A DNA stretch of 64,000 nt, taken from NCBI GenBank assembly GCA_900317835.1, contig ONIL01000015.1, positions 62,001 through 126,000 on the forward strand, given 5' to 3'. A program made the position numbers and the translations under genes. The DNA comes from an uncultured Prevotellaceae bacterium (GTDB lineage: Bacteria > Bacteroidota > Bacteroidia > Bacteroidales > Muribaculaceae). The notes under the pieces were generated by a model. That model ran no database searches. It saw only the letters and a program-made list of their open reading frames with translations, and was not told the origin of the DNA. Numbering within the stretch: position 1 is the first letter of the stretch; each line of letters begins with the position of its first letter. Positions 26,533-35,348 of this stretch are shown one piece after another.

Positions 26533-27387
26533 TTAGTTCTGGATTTTCTTGTAGGTGATGTTATCGATCTCGCGCACGTCGCCGCAATAGACGGTGATGC
26601 ATCCCACGATGTAGTCGCTCTCGTCCCAGCTGGTCACAGGTTGCAGCGTGATGCCGTCACAAATCGAGAAATACTCGGTTTCCATCTCGGGCCAGGCATT
26701 GAGTGTGGCCACTACCCAGTCGTGCGTCTGCTCCACGGTGTGGTCTTTAGCAAACTCCACGCTGCGCTTCAAGGTGGTATAAATCTGCGGAGCCACTTTA
26801 CGCACCTCGGGGGTGAGTCGCACATTGCGGCTGCTCTTGGCCAGGCCGTCGTCCTCGCGGATGCACGGGCACTGCACGATATTGATGTCAAATCCCAGCT
26901 GCTTGATCATCGCGCGGATGACGGCAATCTGCTGGAAGTCCTTTTCACCGAAGTAGGCTCGGTCGGGCATTACCCACGTGAAGAGCTTGCTCACAATCTG
27001 GCACACGCCGTTGAAATGGCCCGGGCGCATAGCGCCTTCCATCACTTGGGCAACAGGGCCGAGGTCAAACACGCGGGTGTCGGGCTCGGGATAAATCTCC
27101 TCGACGGTGGGCATGAAAGCCACGTCCACGCCACATGACTCAAGCATCGCCGCATCACGCTCGGCGGTGCGGGGATAGGTGCGCAAGTCTTCCTTGTTGT
27201 TGAACTGCGTCGGGTTCAGGAAGCAACTGACGACAACAGCGTCGTTCTCCTTGCGGGCACGCTCGACGAGCGACTTGTGACCCTCGTGAAGGGCACCCAT
27301 CGTGGGCACCAGACCAACCGACTTACCTGCCTGACGAAAAGCCTTTACGGCTTCGCACAACTCATGGACCTTATTGATGATAATCAT
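26533..27387 (-). CDS. panC: Pantothenate synthetase
   Basis: A 284-residue ligase joining pantoate and beta-alanine with ATP. Key segments: [15 protein letters not shown] (nucleotide-binding HxGH), [48 protein letters not shown] and SSRNVRL. The start is placed at ATGATTATC (27387). An upstream ATG (27417) begins at the predicted transcription start and would add [10 protein letters not shown]. It forms an operon with panD. Confidence 0.95.
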   Translation of the reverse strand: MIIINKVHELCEAVKAFRQAGKSVGLVPTMGALHEGHKSLVERARKENDAVVVSCFLNPTQFNNKEDLRTYPRTAERDAAMLESCGVDVAFMPTVEEIYPEPDTRVFDLGPVAQVMEGAMRPGHFNGVCQIVSKLFTWVMPDRAYFGEKDFQQIAVIRAMIKQLGFDINIVQCPCIREDDGLAKSSRNVRLTPEVRKVAPQIYTTLKRSVEFAKDHTVEQTHDWVVATLNAWPEMETEYFSICDGITLQPVTSWDESDYIVGCITVYCGDVREIDNITYKKIQN

Positions 27388-27421
27388 TCTTTTTCTATTA
27401 TAAAGATGTGAATTCAAACTG

Positions 27422-27453
27422 CAAAATTAGTACTCTTCACCCATATTGGCAAA
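27422..27453 (-). promoter_or_regulatory. Promoter of panC-panD
   Basis: On the minus strand TTTG (27453-27450) is 20 nt from TAATTTTG (27429-27422), a full match to the Bacteroidota consensus. The predicted start near 27418 gives a ~30-nt leader to the panC start at 27387. Confidence 0.7.
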
Positions 27454-27599
27454 TTGCGTGCCAACTTTTTCATTTTCGATATGATTCCTACAGCAATCGA
27501 AAGTCAAACGATTATCTGGAAAAGTTTTTTTATTTTTGCGTGATTTTTTTGAGTTAAGTGCGTCTAACGGGCAAATGAAAGTTTTAAAACGCTAGAAAA

Positions 27600-28076
27600 A
27601 TGAACGAACTGGAAAGCAAATTTGCACAGACGATCAAGCAGAACAAGAGCACCATCTACACCGTGTGCTACATGTTCTCAAAAGATGCCGATGAGGTGAA
27701 CGACCTCTTCCAAGAGGCGGTCATCAATCTGTGGCGGGGCTTTGAGGGATTCGAGAACCGCAGCAATGTGAAAACGTGGATCTACCGCGTGGCGCTGAAC
27801 ACCTGCATATCGCAGGAACGCAAGAAACGCCGCACGAGCACCGAGCCGCTGTCGATGAACATCAACCTGTTTGAGGACCACGACGAGGATACCCGCCAAG
27901 TGGACATGCTGCACAAGCGCATCAGCCGCTTGCAGCCCTTCGACCGGGCAATCGTGCTGTTGTGGCTGGAAAACATGCCCTACGAGGAAATCGGACAAGT
28001 TGTGGGCATCTCGACGACCGCAGTGTCGACCCGCCTATACCGCATCAAAGAACAACTCAAAAAAATGAACGATTAA
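27600..28076 (+). CDS. ECF-type RNA polymerase sigma factor
   Basis: A 158-residue sigma-70 family protein with region 2 (~20-90, DVNDLFQEAVINLWRGFEGF-like core followed by KTWIYRVALNTC) and region 4 (~105-155, LLWLENMPYEEIGQVVGISTTAVSTRLYRIKEQLKK). It lacks regions 1 and 3, as extracytoplasmic-function sigma factors do. The next gene, 15 nt downstream, encodes a four-helix membrane protein with a cytoplasmic N-terminus, a plausible anti-sigma partner. A TATTTTTG -7 box candidate lies at 27531-27538. Confidence 0.9.
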   Translation: MNELESKFAQTIKQNKSTIYTVCYMFSKDADEVNDLFQEAVINLWRGFEGFENRSNVKTWIYRVALNTCISQERKKRRTSTEPLSMNINLFEDHDEDTRQVDMLHKRISRLQPFDRAIVLLWLENMPYEEIGQVVGISTTAVSTRLYRIKEQLKKMND

Positions 28077-28091
28077 AAAACTGTTAAGATT

Positions 28092-28667
28092 ATGGACTAC
28101 GAACTTGACGAAATGCGCCAGCAAATGGCGATATTGAAAGAAAAACTCGAGGAACAGACGATTGTGAACGACCGCTTCATCCGCCGCTCCATCAAGCGAG
28201 GTGTAAATACCATCAACAGGCGCTATCTGGTTATCGCAATTATAGCTCTGGTGATGATTCCCTATGGTTACTGGGCCTTTGTAATGCTGAACGGTCTTTC
28301 TGTTGGCCTGTGGATTGCCCTGTGTGTGCTGATGCTAGCGGTAGCGGGATTCATTTACTTTAACGGAAGCGTACTGCGAGACGACAACTTGATGGGTGGC
28401 AACCTGTTGGAGGTGAAGCGCAAACTGGCTGTTGCCAAGAAGCGCGATGGCAACTGGCCGTGGTTCGGCATTCCTGTTGCACTGGCTTGGGCCTCATGGG
28501 CTGTCTATGAGATGGCACAGAAGACAGGTGGCAGCGAGTATTTAGTGCCTTGTTGCATCGTGGGCATCATTGTTGGCGCATTGATTGGCTTGAAGGTGCA
28601 CTTTAAAACCCAGCGCCACTACCGTGAAGTCCTTGAGCAAATCGAGGACTTGGAAGACACTGTATGA
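28092..28667 (+). CDS. Membrane protein paired with ECF sigma factor
   Basis: A 191-residue protein with an N-terminal coiled-coil-prone segment (DEMRQQMAILKEKLEEQ) and four predicted membrane helices (~45-65, 70-92, 122-142, 148-168). I do not recognise the family. Its position 15 nt behind a sigma factor and its short cytoplasmic N-terminus suggest a regulator of that sigma factor; no zinc-binding anti-sigma motif is visible. Confidence 0.7.
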   Translation: MDYELDEMRQQMAILKEKLEEQTIVNDRFIRRSIKRGVNTINRRYLVIAIIALVMIPYGYWAFVMLNGLSVGLWIALCVLMLAVAGFIYFNGSVLRDDNLMGGNLLEVKRKLAVAKKRDGNWPWFGIPVALAWASWAVYEMAQKTGGSEYLVPCCIVGIIVGALIGLKVHFKTQRHYREVLEQIEDLEDTV

Positions 28668-28685
28668 CACTGGAATCGTATGAGA

Positions 28686-28726
28686 ATTGCCCCCAAGCTG
28701 TGTGCAGAACACAGCTTGGGGGCAAT
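28686..28726 (+). terminator. 17-bp perfect hairpin after sigma factor operon
   Basis: ATTGCCCCCAAGCTGTG (28686-28702) pairs perfectly with CACAGCTTGGGGGCAAT (28710-28726) around a 7-nt loop. There is no T run directly after, so it may block read-through from both sides or be a processing or protein-binding site rather than a classic terminator. Confidence 0.6.
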
Positions 28727-28752
28727 CAGTTTAAAGCGTAATACACGTTGCC

Positions 28753-28848
28753 TTATTCGGGCCAAATGCCGGTCACGAGATAGTCGATGAGGAACGTGAC
28801 ATCGCTAATGATGATGTTCTCGTCCAAGTTGCAGTGGGCATTAGAATG
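28753..28848 (-). pseudogene. Remnant of a dockerin-like C-terminus
   Basis: The minus strand encodes NAHCNLDEN, then ISDVTFLIDYLVTG, then WPE and a stop, closely resembling the last repeat of the protein at 31007-33661 (DDATFLIDYLLSGSWPE). A stop codon lies just upstream in frame and no start or body is present. It is the tail end of a lost dockerin-tagged gene. Confidence 0.65.
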
Positions 28849-28898
28849 AGAATATCAACCTAAAACTGAGATCATAATTCGTAATAAACATAGTCGTT

Positions 28899-28930
28899 TT
28901 TGATAGTTCAGTATTTTTTCACTAGCTTTG
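28899..28930 (+). promoter_or_regulatory. Promoter of dockerin/FGE-like gene
   Basis: TTTG (28899-28902) is 20 nt from TAGCTTTG (28923-28930), a full Bacteroidota consensus. The leader to 28977 is about 43 nt. Confidence 0.7.
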
Positions 28931-28976
28931 CAGCCGTAATCAGAAAGCTATTAATAACGAAAGAAAAATCTGAACA

Positions 28977-30917
28977 ATGATGAAAGGCATTACACGAATT
29001 ATAATTTCCTTACTGCTGCTGGCATGGCTCTCGCCGATAGATGCCTATGCAGCAAACTTGCCAGGCGACGTGAACAATGACGGCGAGGTTAATATCGCTG
29101 ATGTTAACGCCGTCATCAACGTGATTCTTGGCGGTGGCAGCAGCCAGAGTGCTGATGTGAACAATGACGGCGAGGTCAATATCACAGACATCAACGCTGT
29201 CATCGACGTTATTTTGGGCGGTACGATACCGAATCCACCAGAAACCGAAGCCATTACCGTGAATGGTGTATCGTTCAACATGGTCAAAGTTGAAGGTGGC
29301 ACGTTCACCATGGGTGCCAACGACAATGACACCGAAGCCGACAATAATGAAAGCCCTGCCCACCAAGTGACATTGTCGTCGTTCAGTATCGGCCAAACCG
29401 AGGTAACCCAGGCTTTGTGGAAAGCAGTGATGGCCTTCAATCCTAGCAACTTTAGAAGTGCCAATGGAAATACCGATGACTTGAGTCTTCCTGTTGAGAA
29501 CGTATCCTGGAATGATTGCCAGGCATTCATCACCCAGATGACTTTGTTGACAGGCAAAACGTTCCGTTTGCCAACCGAGGCCGAATGGGAATATGCCGCT
29601 CGTGGCGGAAACATGAGTAGGGGTTATAAATACGCCGGCAGTAATAACATTGATGACGTGGCGTGGTATAACAACACTGGCGACTATATCGGCGACCAAA
29701 CCCATCCCGTCGCCATTAAAACTCCTAATGAGTTGGGCTTGTATGACATGTCGGGCAACGTGGATGAGATGTGCTGGGACTTGTATGGACAATACAGCGA
29801 CGAAGCACAAACAAATCCAACGGGACCCGAATGGAGCGAATGGGGCGATATTCATGTAATCCGTGGCGGCAACTGGAACAACGAGGCCAAGAGTTGCCGA
29901 GTATCGTGTAGAAATGGCATTGACCAGTCGATTAGGAGCAACACCGTCGGGCTGCGTGTCATTCTTTATGAGGGTGAATTCGACCTTTCAGAATCGGCAT
30001 TGAAATTATGTGTCGGTGAAAACAGGTCGGTCACTATTCTCAATGGCGATGGAGAATATGCTGTTGAGGGCGGAGAAGAGCACGTCACATATACTATAGA
30101 TGGCAATAGACTCACGGTAACGGGATGCCAAGAAGGCACGACAGCCCTCAATGTGACCAACACCTCCACAGGGGCTACCGCGGTTCTCGCCATCAATGTG
30201 GAATCGGCACCTGCCGCTGTTACTGAGACTTTCACTGTCAACGGGGTGTCATTCACGATGGTCGAAGTTGAGGGCGGAACCTTCACGATGGGTGCAACAG
30301 CCGAACAGGGCGCCGCTGCCAAGAAAGATGAAAAGCCTGCTCATCAAGTCTCACTTTCGTCTTACAGCATCGGAAAGACAGAGGTAACTCAGGAGTTATG
30401 GCAAGCAGTGATGGGCAGCAATCCCAGTTATTTTATTGGCAACACGAACCGCCCCGTGGAGTGTGTGTCATGGGAAGATTGCCAGACGTTCATCACCAAG
30501 TTAAACGAGATGACGGGCAAAACATTCCGTTTGCCGACAGAAGCCGAGTGGGAATTTGCGGCGCGAGGCGGTAACCAAAGTAAGGGTTATAGATATGCCG
30601 GCAGTAGTAAAATCAATGATGTGGCGTGGTATTCCAATATTTCAGGAAGCGTGACGCGGCCCGTCGGCACCAAATGCATGAATGAGTTAGGCCTGTATGA
30701 TATGAGTGGCAACGTTTGGGAATGGTGCCAAGACTGGTATGGGGAATACAGCAGTGAAGCACAAACTAATCCGACAGGACCCGAAGAGGGTTATCCTTAT
30801 CGAGTAATTCGGGGTGGCAGTTGGGTCAACGCCGCCACAGTTTGCCGTGTGTCTAGCAGGGGCACTGAAGTCCAGTTTGGAGGGATTCGATACGTTGGAT
30901 TACGCCTTGCCCTTTAA
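28977..30917 (+). CDS. Secreted protein with N-terminal dockerin-like repeats and two FGE/SUMF1-like domains
   Basis: A 646-residue exported protein. Order: signal peptide (~1-25), dockerin-like pair (~28-82, two copies of DVNNDGEVNI with ADVNAVINVIL or TDINAVIDVIL), FGE-sulfatase/SUMF1 domain 1 (~92-325), Ig-like spacer (~328-412), SUMF1 domain 2 (~415-646). Both SUMF1 domains show GGTFTMGA, TEVTQxLW, FRLPTEAEWE, GLYDMSGNV and RVIRGGxW. True formylglycine-generating enzymes oxidise a sulfatase cysteine using a specific cysteine pair; that pair is not clearly present, so a carbohydrate-binding or other structural role is possible. The dockerin is at the N-terminus, unlike in the other tagged proteins here. 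Confidence 0.82.
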   Translation: MMKGITRIIISLLLLAWLSPIDAYAANLPGDVNNDGEVNIADVNAVINVILGGGSSQSADVNNDGEVNITDINAVIDVILGGTIPNPPETEAITVNGVSFNMVKVEGGTFTMGANDNDTEADNNESPAHQVTLSSFSIGQTEVTQALWKAVMAFNPSNFRSANGNTDDLSLPVENVSWNDCQAFITQMTLLTGKTFRLPTEAEWEYAARGGNMSRGYKYAGSNNIDDVAWYNNTGDYIGDQTHPVAIKTPNELGLYDMSGNVDEMCWDLYGQYSDEAQTNPTGPEWSEWGDIHVIRGGNWNNEAKSCRVSCRNGIDQSIRSNTVGLRVILYEGEFDLSESALKLCVGENRSVTILNGDGEYAVEGGEEHVTYTIDGNRLTVTGCQEGTTALNVTNTSTGATAVLAINVESAPAAVTETFTVNGVSFTMVEVEGGTFTMGATAEQGAAAKKDEKPAHQVSLSSYSIGKTEVTQELWQAVMGSNPSYFIGNTNRPVECVSWEDCQTFITKLNEMTGKTFRLPTEAEWEFAARGGNQSKGYRYAGSSKINDVAWYSNISGSVTRPVGTKCMNELGLYDMSGNVWEWCQDWYGEYSSEAQTNPTGPEEGYPYRVIRGGSWVNAATVCRVSSRGTEVQFGGIRYVGLRLAL

Positions 30918-30941
30918 TTCCTTCCTAGATTAGAAATTACC

Positions 30942-30982
30942 AAAACCTCCCCGGCACACGATAGCGACCGGGGAGGTTTTTG
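30942..30982. terminator. Bidirectional terminator between convergent genes
   Basis: AAAACCTCCCCGG (30942-30954) pairs with CCGGGGAGGTTTT (30968-30980). The A and T runs on either side let it serve both the FGE-like gene and the converging GHL10 gene. Confidence 0.88.
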
Positions 30983-31006
30983 GTCAGTATTTGTAGGGTC
31001 CTATTC

Positions 31007-33661
31007 TTACTCGGGCCAGGAGCCACTCAGCAGGTAGTCTATAAGGAAGGTCGCATCGTCTATATTGACGCCACCCTCTTGCGTACAGTCGGCATTGTCG
31101 AGATTGATGCCTTCATCATTGCCACTCAGGAGGTAGTCGATGAGGGCAGTAACATCGCCAATGTTGACTGTGGAGTCGTCATTCACATCACCTCGCAGGA
31201 TGCCGCCCTGCTTGGTCAGCCGCCACACGGTCAGGTGTCCTCCCGGATAGTACTGGTAGATGGTCACATTGCGCGAATCAATTACCTCGGCATTGAGCCA
31301 GTTGGCCTGAAAGGTATTGGCATCGGTCGTCGAGGACTGTGGAACGCTGACTAGGGGCTCGTCACTATTGGGCTTGGCTACAGCAAAGCCGTCGCGGTAG
31401 TTAATAAGGGTTGGATAGACCACATAATCCACACCGTTCCACACGAAGGGGAATGCGCCGTTGCAGTTGCCCTTGTTGGGCAGCGAGAAACTCGTGCCGG
31501 TGAAGTTGTCCCCGTCGGGCAGCATCTTGACTACCGACCCGCTGGAGCGATTCACAAACAGCACTGCCTCGTTGCCGGCCGCATCGGTGTAGGCATTGAG
31601 CATGGTGCCTGTAGTGGCTGCAACTCCGTCGCAGTTGGCCAGATAGGTGTTGTCGGTGTCCAGTTCGCCATCGGTGATAGTGATGCGGCTGATGGCGGAG
31701 CCGCTGTTGGCGCCCACGATGAAGAACTCACCATCTTCCAGCAGGTTGCCCCGTGCAAAGCCCAAGAGGTCGCAGCGGCCGAAGCTGGTGACATCAGCGG
31801 GTAGGGTATAGGTGGCCACGTTGCCCGTGGTGGGGCTGATGACCTTGATTTCGCGTCGTGACCAGGGGTCAGGGAAGATGGCGTTGCTCACCACGAGGTT
31901 GCCGGCCTCGTCGCGGGTGCAACCCACGTTAGCGCCGCCCTCAAAGGTCTCGCCCGTCAATCCGTTCTCATCCACCACAAGGATGGTGCTGGAGCCCTTG
32001 TCGTTGATGTAGAACTTGCCGTTCATGCCGAAGCCCTGACGCGCGTCGGCAGTAGTGAGGAAGCCGAGGTTACTGATTTCCCACACCTTCTCGATGCTGT
32101 AGGTCACGGGTGTGGGCTGGTCGGGGTTGTCGCCTATACCCAGGTAGGCAGGCTCGCTCTCGTTGCCGTAGCCGTCAATGACGCACACGGCATACCAGTA
32201 GCCGCTCTGGTAGGCACTAGGCAGGAAATACTCGGGCTTATAGGTCACGCCGAGCAAGTAGTCGCTCTTGATGCCGTCGGTGACTGTGCTCATGGCCTGT
32301 TGAATGGTGATGTCGGCAGGCACGGCATAGACCGAGTACTTGACCAATGTTCCCTCTTGGAGTGTCCAGCTCAGTATGCCGCCGTCCTGGGCCAGTCCTG
32401 CAGGAGCTCCATATCCAGGAGCGTTCTTCCATGTCACGGCAGGAATCATGGCGGGGTGCTGGAAGGTATTGGCAAGCAGATAGTTGCCTAGGCCGCCAGC
32501 GCCGCCGTTGTTGCCGTTGATGTTCTTGGCACTATAGAGCACGACACCTGGTGAGTTGTCCACGGTATATTGGCGTGAAAAGCTGATTTGCTGGACAATC
32601 TCGGCCCAATCGTTGGCCGTATTGCTGGTCTCGGCCAGGAACGAGATGCTGTGGCTGGCATAGTGGTGGCGGCCGTAATGCTTGGCGATGTAGCTCCACC
32701 ACTTGGTCAGCGGGCCGAACGGGTTGGTCGAGTGGGTCGTCTTCCAGTAGAGTTGAGGCGAGATGTAGTCGATGGTGCCCTGCTCCAGCCAGGCTAACGG
32801 GTCGCTGAAGATGCCGTTGTACTGCCAGTCGCTGCCCGTGGGACAGGGGGTGACGCCATGCTGATCGGCCGATGTGCTGGCCGTGCCTGCCACTCCGGCA
32901 GGGCTGATGCCGAAGCGTACCTCGGGCTTGGTCTGCTGAATCATGTTATAGACGTCGGCAACCATCATGTTGACGTTGTTGCGACGCCAGTCAGCAAATG
33001 TCATGTCTACATAGGAATCGTTCCACAGGTTATAATCCTCGGCCTTGTTGTTGGTGGGGATGCCGTTGGGATAGAAATAGTCGTCGAACACGATGCCGTC
33101 CACGTCATAGTTGGTGATGATTTCCCGGATCACGTTGCAGATGCGCTCGCGGGTGGCAGGCAGACCGGGGTTGAGGATGGTCATCGTCTTGTCCCCGCTC
33201 GTGTAGGAGAGCAGCATCCCCGAGGCTTTCAACTCCTGGTCCTGAGGCGTGTTCCAGTCGGTGCCCGTGCTCCAGCGGTAAGGGTTGATCCAGGCGTGGC
33301 ACTCTATACCGCGGGCGTGGCACTGCTGGACGGCATAATCCAGCGGGTCATAGCCCGGATCCATGCCGCGGGTACCCGTCAGGTAACTCGACCACGGCTC
33401 ATAACTGGACTTGTAGAAGGCATCGCACATCGTTCGCACTTGTAAGAAGATGGCATTGAAATGCTGCGCCTTGAGATTGTCAAGATAGGCATTAAGTTCG
33501 TTCTTTTGGGCGGTGGGATTGTTCACCGATGTGGGCCAATCGATGCGATAGACGGTGGCGACCCATGCGGCGCGCATCTCGCGCTTGAGCGCCTCATCGG
33601 CATTGGCACATAAACCTGCTGTCACGGCAATGGCGACAAGCAGCATGATGATTCGTTTCAT
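31007..33661 (-). CDS. GHL10 (DUF187) family glycoside hydrolase-like protein with C-terminal dockerin-like repeats
   Basis: An 884-residue exported protein (signal peptide ending GLCANA). Residues ~28-340 match the glycosyl-hydrolase-like 10 family (MRAAWVATVYRIDWPT, FNAIFLQVRTMCDAFY, GIECHAWINPYRW, DGIVFDDYFYP). A fibronectin-like linker (~430-510) and a repetitive, propeller-like region (~520-815) follow, and the last 60 residues are dockerin-like (GDVNDDSTVNIGDVTALIDY, then ADCTQEGGVNIDDATFLIDY). GHL10 proteins include amidase- or hydrolase-like enzymes acting on cell-wall or polysaccharide substrates; the exact substrate is unknown. On the minus strand TAACTTTG at 33719-33712 is a likely -7 box. 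Confidence 0.87.
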   Translation of the reverse strand: MKRIIMLLVAIAVTAGLCANADEALKREMRAAWVATVYRIDWPTSVNNPTAQKNELNAYLDNLKAQHFNAIFLQVRTMCDAFYKSSYEPWSSYLTGTRGMDPGYDPLDYAVQQCHARGIECHAWINPYRWSTGTDWNTPQDQELKASGMLLSYTSGDKTMTILNPGLPATRERICNVIREIITNYDVDGIVFDDYFYPNGIPTNNKAEDYNLWNDSYVDMTFADWRRNNVNMMVADVYNMIQQTKPEVRFGISPAGVAGTASTSADQHGVTPCPTGSDWQYNGIFSDPLAWLEQGTIDYISPQLYWKTTHSTNPFGPLTKWWSYIAKHYGRHHYASHSISFLAETSNTANDWAEIVQQISFSRQYTVDNSPGVVLYSAKNINGNNGGAGGLGNYLLANTFQHPAMIPAVTWKNAPGYGAPAGLAQDGGILSWTLQEGTLVKYSVYAVPADITIQQAMSTVTDGIKSDYLLGVTYKPEYFLPSAYQSGYWYAVCVIDGYGNESEPAYLGIGDNPDQPTPVTYSIEKVWEISNLGFLTTADARQGFGMNGKFYINDKGSSTILVVDENGLTGETFEGGANVGCTRDEAGNLVVSNAIFPDPWSRREIKVISPTTGNVATYTLPADVTSFGRCDLLGFARGNLLEDGEFFIVGANSGSAISRITITDGELDTDNTYLANCDGVAATTGTMLNAYTDAAGNEAVLFVNRSSGSVVKMLPDGDNFTGTSFSLPNKGNCNGAFPFVWNGVDYVVYPTLINYRDGFAVAKPNSDEPLVSVPQSSTTDANTFQANWLNAEVIDSRNVTIYQYYPGGHLTVWRLTKQGGILRGDVNDDSTVNIGDVTALIDYLLSGNDEGINLDNADCTQEGGVNIDDATFLIDYLLSGSWPE

Positions 33662-33839
33662 TATATCGACGTTTTTTAGAGGTTGGAAATGATTTTTCTA
33701 CTTATCACGCACAAAGTTAGGAAATAATTCCAAAATTTTTTTCATCTTTGTGCAACTTTTTTAGACCGATACAGCGTCTAATGCATGAAAACGGCATAGA
33801 GCCACAAACTATTAACAACAACTTAAAAGAAATAAGACA

Positions 33840-34727
33840 ATGAGAAAGACGATTCTGACACTCGCAATGATGCTGATGATGGCATTCACCGCCACGGCGG
33901 GACCGACCATCAAGGCGACTCCCTCAAGCAAGGCTCATGTGGCCATGAAAGGTGATTCGGTAGTCATGACCAACGGCAACCAGTCGGTGACCGTGAGCGG
34001 CTTGGACCTGCAGAAGATGCAAGAGAAAATCAACGAGGCTTTGGACGATACCTTGACTTCCAGCGGCACCACCGTGGAAATCGGTGACCAGAGGGGCGAA
34101 CTCGCTCCTGAGGATATCAAGGAGATCAGCAACCAGTGGGCCAGTGTGGCCAAACAATGGGCTATCAGCGGCTCTTTCTGTTTGCTGGGAATTGTAGCCT
34201 TGGTGTTGTTCTTCCGCTTCCTGAATCGGCGCAATAAGTACCGTGTCATCGAGAAGGCCATTATGAACAACTACCCGCTCAATGAACTCTCGTTGAACGA
34301 TAGCAAACGCACCGCCATCTATGTGCAGCAGCCTGTCGTGACGTCGGCGCCCGGTCAAGTGCCTGTGGGCACTCCCATCAGTGGCCAGACTCCCGATAAT
34401 CCCATCGTGATGACCGATATGGTCAACTGGCGCGCCTTGATGCCCGCCATCAAGTGGATGGGCTGGGGAGCATTGCTGATACTCTTCAGCGTGGCTATTG
34501 GTGATTTCGAAAATCCGTTCTGGCCCACCGGCTTGGCACTGATGTTCGTGGGTGTTTGCAAGGGATTTATCCTCTACAAGGAGCAGAAGTCATTGCAAGA
34601 GGCCTGGAAACGTGCCGGCCAGATGGCACCCAAGAGTCAACCGATGCGTGAAGGTATCCCCGTGCCCCCGCCCATGGACAATGATTACCGCACCGATGAC
34701 GAGAACCAGCCCTATCAGCCCTATTGA
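33840..34727 (+). CDS. Membrane protein in sigma-factor operon (DUF6249-like)
   Basis: A 295-residue protein with a signal peptide (~1-20), a polar segment (~25-100), a first helix (~108-128) followed by a basic stretch, and two more helices (~205-245). The C-terminal tail is rich in Pro and polar residues. It resembles Bacteroidota proteins labelled DUF6249 that occur next to ECF sigma factors; this family assignment is tentative. The sigma factor follows 76 nt downstream across an octamer array. Confidence 0.6.
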   Translation: MRKTILTLAMMLMMAFTATAGPTIKATPSSKAHVAMKGDSVVMTNGNQSVTVSGLDLQKMQEKINEALDDTLTSSGTTVEIGDQRGELAPEDIKEISNQWASVAKQWAISGSFCLLGIVALVLFFRFLNRRNKYRVIEKAIMNNYPLNELSLNDSKRTAIYVQQPVVTSAPGQVPVGTPISGQTPDNPIVMTDMVNWRALMPAIKWMGWGALLILFSVAIGDFENPFWPTGLALMFVGVCKGFILYKEQKSLQEAWKRAGQMAPKSQPMREGIPVPPPMDNDYRTDDENQPYQPY

Positions 34728-34747
34728 TGCCGAGCGTCTTATATAAA

Positions 34748-34775
34748 ACTTCGCGCCTTCGCGACTTAGCGTGAG
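34748..34775. repeat. Tandem octamer array upstream of sigma factor gene
   Basis: ACTTCGCG (34748-34755), CCTTCGCG (34756-34763) and ACTTAGCG (34764-34771) are three octamers of form (A/C)CTT(C/A)GCG, followed by TGAG. The same motif and the same trailing TGA occur at 26079-26105. Confidence 0.6.
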
Positions 34776-34803
34776 GGACGTAGCAGAAGAAAAGTAAAGA
34801 GAT

Positions 34804-35334
34804 ATGTTATCCAAGCTTGATGAAATAAGACTGCTGTCGCAATGCGCCCTGGCCGACAACCGGGACGCATTCGGCAGGCTCGTCGAGGCCTATCAGCCGC
34901 GCGTGCGCCGGTTCCTGCTGAACCTGACCACGGGCGATGAGATGCTGACCGACGACCTGGCACAGGAGACGTTCATCAAGGCTTATGTGGGCATCCGCAG
35001 TTTCAAGGGGCTTTCGTCTTTCGGCACCTGGCTGTACCGCATTGCCTACAACGAGTTCTATAACCACACCCGCCGTCACCAGGAGGAGCATGTCGAGGAC
35101 ATCGCACGCCTGGGTGACGTCAGCACCGCCGCAGCTGATGCTATCGATGCCTCGATGACGGTGCAGGAGGCGTTGGCACGTCTCAACGATAACGAGCGCG
35201 TCGCTGTCACCCTGTTCTATATCGAGGATCAGCCCTTGAAGCAGGTGGCCAAGATCATGCAGTTGCCCGAAGGCTCGGTCAAGTCACTCATCCACCGCGC
35301 AAAAGGCAAGATGAAACAATTTATCGATAATTAA
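34804..35334 (+). CDS. ECF-type RNA polymerase sigma factor (RpoE-like)
   Basis: A 176-residue sigma-70 protein with region 2 (~15-85, DNRDAFGRLVEAYQPRVRRF and DDLAQETFIKAYVGIRSFKG, then FGTWLYRIAYNEFYNH) and region 4 (~118-172, LNDNERVAVTLFYIED and KQVAKIMQLPEGSVKSLIHRAKGK). A short polar linker joins them. The gene behind it, 14 nt away, encodes a small two-helix membrane protein, a likely anti-sigma factor. Confidence 0.92.
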   Translation: MLSKLDEIRLLSQCALADNRDAFGRLVEAYQPRVRRFLLNLTTGDEMLTDDLAQETFIKAYVGIRSFKGLSSFGTWLYRIAYNEFYNHTRRHQEEHVEDIARLGDVSTAAADAIDASMTVQEALARLNDNERVAVTLFYIEDQPLKQVAKIMQLPEGSVKSLIHRAKGKMKQFIDN

Positions 35335-35348
35335 ATCGTTATAAGGAT

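Noticed and set aside
28977..30917. Genuine formylglycine-generating enzyme
   Set aside because: The domain family is clear, but the cysteine pair that defines the active enzyme is not matched in spacing in either domain.
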